Of a stretch of DNA of 64,000 nucleotides, positions 39,109 through 50,400 are shown one piece after another. The notes under the pieces are model-generated. The model did not search any database and had not been told where the DNA came from. It saw only the letters and a list, made by a program, of their open reading frames with translations. Location of the stretch: contig NMRB01000884.1 of NCBI GenBank assembly GCA_002633025.1, positions 32,566 to 96,565 on the forward strand. Direction: 5' to 3'. Source of the stretch: Notospermus geniculatus (lineage: Eukaryota; Nemertea; Pilidiophora; Heteronemertea; Lineidae). The first letter of the stretch is position 1, and the number at the start of each line of letters is the position of its first letter. Made by a program: the position numbers and the translations under genes.

Positions 39109-42100
39109 GTCCCTTACAATGCAAATTTATGAAGCGTTCGAAGTTGCTCCATTGTTCAACAAAGCGGGTAACATGCAATTTGATTACTGAAGTATACAGA
39201 AAATGTTGCTCATTTTAGACTATATTGAATCCGTAAGAAAAGCGGAATGAGATAACGCATTGCTTTGTGGTCAAGCCCCCATCCGTATTTTCTGACATCA
39301 AAATTATATACATGTTATAATAACCTATCGATCATCACCACTTGTACATTTATATTTTATGGGTTTGGTGCGTGCAAATATTTTTTTGTGAAAGAAATGA
39401 TAGATTTTCATACTTGACTCGTCGCCACGTCCAGGTTTTGGCAGAGAAGCAGTCAAGGCCGTGTTAACCCTTCCAGCATCCAAGCGATGCTCTTTACCCC
39501 ACAAGTCGTATAGCAGACGGGAAAAGGCTAACACAGTAGCATCACGGTGCAAAAGACGCAACATTCAGCCACTTTTATCGTAGCATTCACACACAGAAAT
39601 GCTGAAAGATGTTTCACCCCGATTCGATATTCTAGATAGGCCTAAAGCCCGCCGCACACGAGAGCGGCGGGCTTTAGGGCTCATTCGCTGTAATGCAAAT
39701 AGCAGAATCTTGAGCTTCCAAACTCTCTTGTACCGTATCGCCAGATGGTTGTACCTTGTACTGAACTGCTAACGAGGTCCCACGGGGCGTACTTTTCAAT
39801 TTGAAAAAGAACTCAAATTGATCGAGAAATCCAGTTTACTTCCTTCCTTGGCACATTCAATTTATCGATACTTATGGAATGAATGTGATCAATCGGATGA
39901 GCCGAACGATTGACGAATTGCTCTCACAGGGGTTCGGTTAAGAGCTGCGGCGGTTTGCTGGGATTAGATCCCGAAAGGTAAACGTAACAAGCCGCTATCA
40001 ATGATATTAAAACTTTGTGCTGGGTTACCAGATCTTCTTCACATCCCCTTATATATGAACACCGACAATCTGTCCCCCGGAAAAAGGTGACTAAGCTCCC
40101 GGGGCCCTGGACATGGAGTCGTGACTATCGTACAGACCCTGGTGTCGCTCAACCATTGATGAATGTTTACATAGGAGCTGTCGGTCAGTTGACCAATAGG
40201 TGTCACTACGGTCTACTTCAATCCCTAGCGGACCCATTCATGGTTGACTGAGCACCAATCAGGAGAATTTTCTATTGGTCCCTAGAACTTTGCTGCCATC
40301 TTTTGGCGATAAGGGCGGCTGACTGCTTCTATTTGTCTTGTCTCGGCCAAATATCCAGAAACGGCCTTAAATCGGCGAATGTAGAGTATATATGCTATAT
40401 AAACATGTAAAACTTACGGAGACCTTCATCATTGAAGGGTTAATTTAAATTCGTGTGATTTGAAGTACACATCGTGTACAGAAAGTATATTTAAGTACCT
40501 AACGAATATCCTGTTCTCTGTGACGGTTGTCAATGAAGTAGTGTAGGTAAATTCCGATGACCTATAGTTTAGAGGACAGACGATAAGAGAGAACGGAATC
40601 CCGCCAAGGTTAGCGGCACTTCACGTCACCTCCAGTGTGATCGATCTAAGGAAAGAGATTGAAGAGAGCTCGGTATTGCTATTTATTAAACTAATGGCTT
40701 GTCTAAAGGAATAACTCATAAACATGATAAATAAGGGATGCTATTGGCATCGTCATGTTCTATCACAACATCACCGGTGGTGTGGTAATGTTGATTTGCC
40801 GATCTTAGCTGGTAGCTGTACTATAGGCTTATATAAAATCTCACCATGACGACAAGGCCACGGGCTATTTCAAGGGACGATAACATTTACATGTACTTAG
40901 CACTGACATTATGACAACAAGTCATTTTGAAACCATACCACATAACATCGTATTTTGCCGGTTCGGCTAAGAATCGTCAAATCGTTGCCTTGATGAAATG
41001 TTAAACGTCGGACAAAATTATGACGCACAATAATAGAATTCAAAAAAGCAATAAAAATGGCTACAGCAGCACCGATGTCATCGAAAGCTGCAGCCAAATA
41101 TTTGTTGAGCCGTTTTCCGTTGAATTCATTTTTCTAAGTAAAGCACTTCAACGTCGCCAAATAGTCATATATGTATGCACAGAGACACGGTCAGTCGAGT
41201 TTAGTGCATTTTCTGCAAATGTGCACTGACTCAGTGCGCGTACATGAGTGTAGACTTATGTATTATTTATTCTTAAAACCGCCTACGACGGTTAATAAAC
41301 AGGCAGTGGAATTTCTTCAACTTAGAAATACGAACACCACATCGATCATTACAAAACAAAAACAGAGATTTGATAAAATATTCAGAAACAATTCTGTAAG
41401 AGCTTTGCCATGGAGCGTTTCAACGGGCCGATGACGTTGTGTCTGCCACTGCCAGACACACAGCCAGGCGGACCCAGTGGCGCACATGCCAGGCAGCCCA
41501 AAGGATGCACTTCATCACTTTGGAAGCTCATGATAAGTTTAACTTCTGTACCTGGAACTTTTTGTTTGCACCATTTTCATAAAGCGTCATTGTGGTTACA
41601 ATGATATGGTCCGGAGATGACTGCAAGACGTCGAGACAGCCAAATTACTTAGACCACAGCACGAATGCCGACACATTTTTTATCGATACCAAATATTACC
41701 ATCAACCATGCGAAAACAAATCTATCTCTGTTTGTCGCATAATACATGTTCGTCGTATACATGTTTGTTCTGAGACATGCAAGACGACCATTTAGTAAGT
41801 CAACATAACGCAACTGTAATCCATGGCAATTTCATTGGCTCATGATGACTGTAAAAGGACTGGGATGTAACATCTCAAACGACAGCGGGATGCCTTTCTC
41901 GCTCTGGACGAATCATGTTTTCCGATTGGCAGAAAGGAAATATGCTCCAGTCGTCAGTCGGCTTCTCCCCATGTTATAATATTTGGAACGACATGTACAC
42001 TCATGTACATTGCAAGATGTTAATTTTCTTGATGTTATTTGATCTGAAAATAAAGAAAATCTGTAATTGAGCCATTTAATATGCTAACAAACCTCGGCTA

Positions 42101-42450
42101 TGCAACTCAAACCACATCCGACGGTCATAACAAAATTGACAACTGACAATTTTGAGATGAAGTCTGGAAAAAGTGAGACCATTGCCAAAGTCAACTTCAC
42201 AGACAGGGAAGATGGATTAACTGACAAAATGACGTTTCAATATTTTGCCGACAGTTGATAAGATCATAAAGATATTGCATTGAATCAAACTGCTGCAGGA
42301 TTTGAATAAAAGTTCAACTCGTATTGGGAAATCAGTTAAGAGAAGATGATGATGTATATTTTGTGTGTATGGAACATTCAGATGAGGCAACGCGGATCTC
42401 GTAAATTCTCAAATTGAGGCAGATTGTTCGGATTTAGACTTTATAGGGGC
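39109..42450. other. Gene-poor stretch with one hairpin and one MITE
   Basis: A 14-bp-stem hairpin (cctaaagcccgccg and complement, 10-nt loop) lies at 39641-39678. A dispersed element is at 40150-40345 (accaatnggtgtcactncgg and gccatcttttggcnataa motifs; relatives 54905-55070 and 60040-60220). I see no exon with good borders and no domain in the small open frames. Confidence 0.5.
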
Positions 42451-42625
42451 CTGTGGAAGGAGAAAGGAAAACTGATTCCTATTCTTGTGGAAGGAGAATC
42501 TAAAACTGCTTCCTACTCCTGAGGAAAACGAATTATAGAAAACTGCTTCCTATTTCTATGTAAGGAGAAGAGAAAACTGCTTCCTGTTCCTGGGAAAGGA
42601 GAATATAAAACTGCTTCCTCCTCGG
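42451..42625. repeat. Minisatellite, ~40-bp unit
   Basis: Four to five imperfect units with the shared phrases ggagaa, aaaactgcttcct and attcctgtgga in tandem. The flanks (42626-43170) show nothing recognisable. Confidence 0.7.
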
Positions 42626-43170
42626 TTACGAGGGTCGTGAACCCACGGACTTGTACTTATCAAACAGCCCACATCAACCTGATGGAGAAAACGACGTCAA
42701 ATTTACACAAACGATAAAAGTGCAAGATAAGTGAATCACGTCAGAAAATGATGTAAAATGACATTGAAATGGGGCGAGTTATCTTAAATAGATTACACAG
42801 GAAGATGACTTGGCATTTTCATTTCGCTAATGTTTCAATCCATTTATCTTCCCCGAATTCTGACCGGCCTGGTATTACTTTCACATTTTCTCCTTGACCG
42901 TGCATCATTAATACTTAATAATTCGATTAGATGTCGACGTTCCGTGTGGAGTCTGAGCAACAGGAGCTAATCAAGTGAAAAAGATACAGATTGCTGATAC
43001 TTACATTTCCCTGAAGTCGGCGTCTCCGCCAAGGTCAATGGCAGAGGGAGTTGTGGAGTTGGTGGCACTCGGTTCATGCACTTACGCCTATCACATGAAA
43101 TTTTCATGACTAGAATTGCTGCTGCAACAGTACACCGTAACTTTCTTTCTTGAAGATCATCACAGACCAC

Positions 43171-43350
43171 CTGTGTAACGTTTTTCAGTGTGGCCGTGTG
43201 CCAGTGTAACATTTCAATATATTGACGGAATAAGGCGCGACTTGACGATGCGCGACACACAGAGAAACAGTGAGTCTGTTTCCCAGTGTGTTCCAAACAA
43301 TGGGAGTCACACAGAAAAAATGGCCACACCGAAAAACATTACACCTGTGG
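43171..43350. mobile_element. MITE, gtgtaacgtttttcagtgtgg family, copy 3
   Basis: Ends gtgtaacgtttttcagtgtgg and complement. Its closest relative is 56409-56587, in the opposite orientation, with the same tgacggaataag core. More distant copies lie at 1290-1473 and 3689-3846. Confidence 0.8.
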
Positions 43351-43908
43351 CTTTTATGAATGGTATAGTGGCCCAGTGGGAACTGGTAGGCTATTGCCTT
43401 ACTTGAGGGATAGACCTGCATATTGGCCCGTCATGGCCTCTTCGAATGGAACTCACGATATTTTGAAGGAAGTTGAGAGAGCAAGAATGTGCTACCATAT
43501 TTCTATATCTGTAATTGCTTGGCGCCGCTCCCATCACCAATTCTTTGAAATTTCATGGTTGCCACAAATTCATTCTTCACAGACAGCTTTTGACAGCGGA
43601 AATGCTGAAGTGTGCTGGCGAGGGCTACCAGTGCATTATCTTTCAATTGAATAGATTATTACAACGTCATTTCATCCTTTGACGATCTCGCGTCTCAATT
43701 CGGCTCGTGGTTTATGCGGACTTGAATGGCAATTAGGATAATGAAAGATGACGATGAACCATGAACATTGTATTGTTTTATCCTAGTTTCTCCAATAAAT
43801 ATTGATTGGCGTGCAGCTCATCGGAGCCAACAGTATCTTCTCGGAAGTCTGAGACGGTCGGAGTACGGTGCGCACGATAAGCAGATTACTGCTGCTCTTT
43901 GGGGTTGG

Positions 43909-44516
43909 TACACTCTTAAAAAATTCTTGTCACCGCAACTTGTCTGCGAATATTGATGAGATGCTTTAGTCAGCCTGACGAATTACGTCATTCATGACAC
44001 AATTTACTTGTCATGGCGAGTCGCACATCTCTGTGACGAGTTAAGTTTATCCAGTTGACAAGGTCTCTAGTTATGGCGATAAGTTGGCAGGCGGCGGGAC
44101 ATTATTGCGCATGCGCTTTCCTTACATTTATCGCTCAATTTCTTGAACTCTAAGCATGCTGTCACCATCGTTGCCTCAGTAGCCACGAGGGTTTAGGGGT
44201 TATGTCCAGTAGTTTATATATTGCACAGGTCGTAGGTTCGAATCCCGCCGTAGGCACTGAAATTTGGGAGAGTTTTTCTTTCATATGTACCTGTTATTAG
44301 TACTTGTAACTACCGCATGACGGTCTCTCGGCGCATAATTTTTTATTTTGTGTAGCTTGAATGACGAGATGTAGTTGTTTCAATGATAAGATGTCTCTTT
44401 TCCGAGGGTGACAAGTTAAAAACTTGTCAATTGACAAGATAGACCCTGTCAATTTAAGCATATGGCTGAGAACGAGTTCCAGCTTGTCAGTACGACGAGA
44501 ATTTTTTTAGAGTGTA
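43909..44516. mobile_element. ~608-bp element with 22-bp inverted ends and a tRNA-like relic
   Basis: Left end tacactcttaaaaaattctt, right end its near complement (gaatttttttagagtgta). The inside carries several cttgtca/tgacaag blocks. At about 44180-44255 it has an A-box-like tagccacgagg and a perfect B box ggttcgaatcc 55 bp apart, as in a degenerate tRNA-derived sequence. No protein frame is convincing. Confidence 0.65.
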
Positions 44517-44559
44517 GGATCGGCTAAAGTTCGTGAACTGCATCTATCTCTAGTGCCTT

Positions 44560-44830
44560 GAAGTGAGTTCAAGTTGGAGATGTTCAGTGACCGCAGCTAT
44601 GAGTTTACATCACATTTCCATGACGACACGATGCCGTCATTGTCCGTCAAAATGTCAAGCAACGTCACGGCATGAACACAGCGTCAACACACAGATCGTG
44701 ACGTCAAATTGTCATGATGTGACAGATTTGACGTCGTCGCCGGCCATTTGACGACCAGAACGGCCGATTCTTTGCAGTCACGTGACTTTGTGACGTCATT
44801 GAAGAATCTCTATTACAAAGCTTGGACCAA
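44560..44830. mobile_element. CRE-rich MITE
   Basis: Contains ggccatttgacg, cagtcacgtgactttgtgac and several TGACGTC sites in inverted arrangement. It is related to 20790-20990 and to a fragment at 59240-59350. Confidence 0.6.
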
Positions 44831-45448
44831 TTAGTCCTCAGGATCGTTTTTGCATCAAGCTTTTCATTTGTGGATTCGTGCTTGGTCTCACCGTCCTGAG
44901 GTGCATAGCATATCACGACAGGATTAATAAACGTTCGTCTGCTGAATTTTATCTCAAATAGACGTAAAACCCAACGGGTAAATTATGACACCAGGCATCA
45001 CTGATAAATTAGTCCCCGGAGGTTCAACTGGTGCTCAGTCATTCCAAGCATCTCATCCAGCCATTCTTTAACATTACGTCAGTTTAGATTCACACTGATT
45101 CAAATCTACGTTGAAATAATCACTGAGTTCTTCATGATGATATCTTGCACTTGAGCCTTTTTTATATACCTCCAAATTTTCTGTCTGCTACAAAAATGGA
45201 CCAGGAGTGTATTTTTGAATCCACTTTTACGTCATTGTTTTCTTTTTATGGTTGATGGTCACTAATTAACTTAATCAGCCTCGAGCTGTCTCAATTTTTG
45301 AAAAAATGCCAGCACGATTTCATTAATTCGGTGCTAGTGGTTGTTGAATTGCCGGTGAAATAAAAATCAGGTGCACTGTGCATTTGGATGTGACAATGTA
45401 TGCACCGGTACGCTTGGGTGACGATGTCCAAATGTGGACAGAGACCAT

Positions 45449-45562
45449 GGCTGGTATTCATAAAAGTTAGCAAATGCTTTTACTTAAGATTTGCACAGCG
45501 AGGTCTATGTAAATGTACTACAAAACTTGAAAGCATTTGCTAGCTTTTATGAATATCAGCCC
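45449..45562. mobile_element. 114-bp MITE with ~29-bp ends
   Basis: Left ggctggtattcataaaagtt, right complement gcttttatgaatatcagcc. The spacers on both sides (44831-45448, 45563-45921) show no gene. Confidence 0.8.
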
Positions 45563-45921
45563 TTTTATTTTCGTGGTTTTCACCGCTGAAGCAATGATTA
45601 TGTGAGGATGTTGCTGAATGCTCAACAAGGGCTGTCAGATTGCCTGTGCGTACTTTTTACCTGTTACATCATACATTTCAGCTATTGAAATGCGCGGGTT
45701 CACCAAGGCCATTAACACTTTCCTCAAATCGATATCCGACGGGTTTTCCCGATCCGCAGAATGATCTTCGGAACTAAAACGAAGAAAATTTACGATCTTA
45801 ATTATACCCTTCGCACAAACTCATTAACACCACCTGATTAATTGAAACAAAAAGTGAGATTTGAACACAAAATTTAGTCGCTTTGGTAATGAACATCGAA
45901 GAATCAACCGCACCCATACCA

Positions 45922-47070
45922 TCAGGAACTACCGCTACTAGGAGGCGCTGTGAGCGGTTGTGCCTTTTTTCGACGTCACGGTCCGTGTTGCACTGCGTCA
46001 AGGACGTGGTGACGCGACGTCATGACGTTGCTTTGCTCTGTTTTTGACGTCTTCAGTACAACCGCTCGCAGCGCCGCCCTGTCGGGATAAAACGTTCTGC
46101 GGGTTCCCCATTTCATCATTGCACCTCGCCTAGGCCTAGAGTATCACAAGACAAAATCAAGGGGGGGGGGGTGCTTTTTACCATTCCTCCAATGTAAAAC
46201 AGTTGAACAATACATCTCTCCTTCTCTCTCAAGAATGTATCATCATAATGCATCATTTGAAGGTATATCAGTTTAAGATCATATAGACGATGAGATGCTG
46301 ATGATGACGGGCAGCATGAGCTCCCTGGTCTGGGCGAGGGAGATTACCTTCATAATAGACAGGTGAAAGCGATCCTGAAATCTTCGAATACCATTCCATC
46401 TCGATTGAAAACAGCATTGTTGACACAGTCGGGTATTTCCGCAACTTTTACGATATAAAGGTGATCTAGGTAGTGTCCCTGCTTCAACTACCAACAGCTT
46501 TATTTCTTTCTAATTCAATTACATGTATATTCTGGCCAATGATTCAACTGGCTGTTATAGCGTGACTAACCCTTCATCAAGTCAGGTACCATGCTTCAAC
46601 AGCTCATTCTTTTATGTGTAGCAACAGTTTCCATGCCTAATTGATAACTTAGATCATTCAAATAGATAGATTTGAACAGCCTGATCAACCTCGTCGCCAT
46701 GAATTGGCGCTGTGGTATACGGTGTACATTGATCGCATCCGTAAACCTATGAACGAGGTTGCCTAAAGGTCAGAGGTTATGTCGCACGAAATAGAAAGCC
46801 TAATGCATGCAGTGGCTCTTTAATTCACCTTCCCACCACAAAACTGACCATCACTGCTGCGTCTGTAATGGGGAACTTTCGTGCCGTCAGAGGCCGCTAC
46901 GAGTTAGCGGTCCAAGAACGTCATGAAATTTGACGTCACAGGGCAGAAATGCATGCCACAACGTCATCCATAATGACGTTGGCGCCGTGGCTCACGCATT
47001 TGACGTCAAATTCTTGACGTTCCTGGACCGCTAACAGGCGGCCTCTAACGGCAGGAAAGTTCCCCATTGA
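45922..47070. mobile_element. Two MITEs flanking a gene-less spacer
   Basis: Positions 45922-46112 belong to the ccgctcgcagcgccg family and 46867-47070 are the complete CRE-rich gccgtcagaggccgc element (relatives 6787-6984, 25506-25671). The stretch between holds a poly-G run near 46160 and no recognisable exon. Confidence 0.75.
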
Positions 47071-47645
47071 TGAAGATGATCATCAACATCTTGGAGTATT
47101 CCTTGGCGATGCTGGAAGAGAAGCAGTCTTGCAATGGATGCAGTTTTTCATCGCGACTCGACTAGACGGAGCTGCGGGCTTCGTTCACAAAGCACACTGC
47201 AACAGAAGCTGAGATCGAATTTCTGAGCGAGAACGTGGTGGGGCGTACGTACATTTCACTTGGGGTTTCTGGATCCAGCCATCTATAGGAAATTGATCAA
47301 GAAATATTTTGCTTCCGGACTGGTATTGTGTACTGTTATGGGGTGATGCTGTTTAAGTTGGGGGCTGTCTCGTCGGGTCGGATACATAGGTGTTGAAGCT
47401 TCACAGCGTTGAAACCTTGGTTACCCAAGGTAAATGGAATTCTAGTTATTGTGCAGAAAACGATCCTATAGAGGCAACTATTATCAATGTTTAAACGCCG
47501 TTCAAGTTTAAACTATCTTTATGGAATAGGTCCGTAATATTGTAGGCCTATATTCGTACGTTTGTGTAACGTGTGTAATGCGTTTTAACCTTGGTTACAC
47601 AGTGACAGGGCAAATGTTGTAGGCCGGTAGGCNTCGCTGACAACG

Positions 47646-48638
47646 TAGTTAGTCCCTGGGTTGCAGAGTGGCGCGGTGGCGCCGGCTGCTGTCGGTCGGG
47701 AAAATGTGGCAACACCGTGGTCCTTTAACTCTCTCATACTCGATGACACAAGATATAAAACTAGTTGTATACATTGTTTGATTGGGGGGGGGGGGGTCGG
47801 AGCCTTATCGTTGGCATTAGTCTTGGGTAGATGGGTGTCAGTTGCTAGCGCCACCTGTGATGAATTGACTGCACTGATATGAGCCTAGCTCGCTGCCAAT
47901 ATTGTCCCTTTAACCTGTTGGTCCTTGAACGAGTAAGCGCCAAAAATGTGAACTACTTTCAAACCAGAACTGTTTTCTTCGCGGTGAGTTCTGTTGCTAA
48001 ATATATATTATTTCGGACAGTTTCAAGCCCCCGGCGTGATACGTTTGAATTCCTAGGTGCTGAGGCTGTCAGTTTCATGTTTCCCATGATTTACGTGGCC
48101 TTTGTTTATGGTAAGAAACGTGGAAAGAAAGGTGAAAACAATAGGCCTTTCTAGCAACCATTTTTTTACTTCGGCTGTTACAAACTCACTTTGCATGTCA
48201 TGTTATTGGTAAATCGGAAGCTATCTCGATCTCAGCTTCACCTGATGAGCAGTATCTGGATAAGTAGAGGGGGGGGGGGAGGGAGGGAAGGGTGAATCAA
48301 ACACAGGATAGACTTGACACACTATTCATGCTAGTACATCCCCTTTAAAGGGAGCTGGTCGTGCCAGTCAAGATGTCTGAATAGAGAACAACGCCGCCAT
48401 TTTGAATCTATTACGTCACTCACATCAGGAATTTATTGGCTACAAAATAACATTTGCACAACTGTTGAGGCTTTGCTGTCTTCGAATAGCATTTAGAAGA
48501 CGGTCAACTGCAAATCTAGGCTTTCCTAGGGATGTAATCCGCCAAAATACGAAACTTGTATTTTTGAAATTGTGAAATTCGTGGGCCACGAAATTATTCT
48601 TGGTGTCATTTTTGACTGCCGCTACTAATTCCCTTTAA
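47646..48638. mobile_element. Fragments of two dispersed families
   Basis: Positions 47646-47730 and about 47825-47912 match halves of the TTAA-ended ttaaaggaccacggt family. Positions 48348-48638 match the family at 10135-10395, here with ttaaaggga and complement ends. Poly-G runs lie near 47787 and 48270. Confidence 0.6.
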
Positions 48639-50094
48639 CACATGTATATAGCTTGGATTTTATTTCCCCCATCCAATCCATAGTGTTGGATGTCGTCGTC
48701 TCACCATTTCGTTTCTTATAGCCCGATTCGGCAATCGCCTGTGACCATTTGCGAGATTAGCGCCATAAAGGGATTTATATCCTGATGTGATACTTATCGT
48801 CGGGTGAACACTCTGTAGTTCTCGTTTTGCTCCTACTGAATGTGTGACAACAGCTCTGTCAGGGATAGGCTTCCGATAACATGAGAGAATGCTTTGCCTG
48901 TTTTTTAGACATCTTGCTCTGGAGAGGTGGCCAGTGAGTTCGTTTTGAAAGTACGACTGATAACACAATGATAAAAGTGGTTTAACGTTGTATTTCTATC
49001 AGCTGAGAGAAATTGTCTTGTTGTAGGAGTGAAAGTTCCCCCAGCATCGGCGAAAGCTTAGGCCTAGAGTTGCGCCCACTCATGTTCTCAGTGTAAAAAT
49101 AAAATGGTAAACCGCAGTTGATCGATAGCTCTTTACATTGTCAATTTTTCTACTCGCGCTTGCCTAAAAGAAACAATGAAAAATCAAGATGTTATGGATG
49201 CCTGGTGAAAGTTGCTCTTGATGTCAGGAGGTAATAAGTTCTTTCAACGTCTTTAGAAGAAGTACGAAAACAATCATTAAACACAGGCAAGCATGAACAG
49301 CAATTAAAAGAACTGCACTGTGTGATGAACAATAACAAAATGATGCTAACGTTAGCTTTGGAGCGAACGATCGATAATAGGAATGAATTTTGTATCACAA
49401 TTACTTTTACTTTTATACTGTCTATTGTTCAGCATAATGGAGAGTGCAAATGCATGGGACGTCTTTTTGGGAAGCTCGGATTCGATACTAAACTGAGGAT
49501 GTATTTCAAAGCCTTCGTGAGACATGTCCTCGTGCAATCTCCTGGGTCCATTTTCCATTCCTGGCTAAATATCCGAGAAGGGATACGGAAGAGTTGAACA
49601 ATAAAAAAAAAGATGTCAGGTCAGAACATACATATTCAAGGAGGACACCAAGGTAGCTTTACAACACTTCGTCTATGATTCATCTCATGCTTTCATTAAA
49701 TGGATTGTCCAGTTTTATTTGCTTCCCTTTTTACTCCAAATGCTCCGCTCACTCGTTGAAGGCGAAGACGCTAATGGATCAATGACATATTTCGGATAAT
49801 TGGTCTACCGGTTAGCACCTTCGAAACGGAAAAACGTCCTGTTCTGTTGTAGCTGGTGCTGGCTCTAATGGCGCAGTGTGTCAAGGTCATGGTCAAATTG
49901 GTGGGCTTCGGAGGAGATGGAGATGGAGAATGGAGAATCACAGAATTCGTCCCATTTCAGAATCGTGAACGGTACTACTGTTACAAGCTGACAGTGGTAA
50001 CTCAGCCCGGGTAACTCAGGCAGTGTACGTATTAGTCGACAGGTAGATAATTATTTTCAAAGGCAACCCTCCCTGGATTTACCCGCTTCCTCCG
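48639..50094. other. Gene-less stretch
   Basis: No exon with clear borders, no domain and no inverted-repeat element that I can delimit. An agatggagatggagaatgg micro-repeat lies near 49916. Confidence 0.4.
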
Positions 50095-50400
50095 TACTAA
50101 AAAAATCTCTGTAGGGTGTGACAGGGTGTTCTTGGGTGCTCTAGGGTATTCTTGGGTGTTCTTGGGTAGACTGTTTCAAAATACCCATTGAGCAAAGGGT
50201 GTTCTAGGGTATCTTTAGGGTGTTCTAGGGTATCTCTGGAGTACCCGGACAACCCTACAGGTACCCTAGAACACCCTAAAGATACCCTAGAACACCCTTC
50301 ACTCAATGGGTATTTTGAAACAGTCTACCCAAGAACACCCAAGAATACCCTACAGCACCCAAGAACACCCTGTCACACCCTACAGAGATTTTTTTAGTAG
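50095..50400. repeat. ~300-bp long palindrome built of gggtgttct/agggtatct words
   Basis: From tactaaaaaaatctctgtag at the left to ctacagagatttttttagta at the right the sequence folds back on itself almost completely. Each arm is itself made of tandem variants of gggtgttctagggtat. Both strands therefore carry similar open frames, which are by-products and not genes. Confidence 0.85.

Noticed and set aside
39641-39678. GC-rich hairpin resembling a bacterial terminator
   Set aside because: No bacterial gene or U-tract context; in eukaryotic DNA it is more likely a relic of an inverted-repeat element.
43286-43654. Plus-strand 122-codon frame
   Set aside because: It begins inside a MITE terminal repeat and has no recognisable domain.
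44180-44255. Possible functional tRNA gene
   Set aside because: The B box is perfect but the A box is degenerate, the stems do not pair properly and it lies inside an inverted-repeat element.
50097-50397. Open frames on both strands with repeated TLEHP-like words
   Set aside because: They are the two strands of one long palindrome made of a tandem word, so this is a repeat and not a repeat protein.
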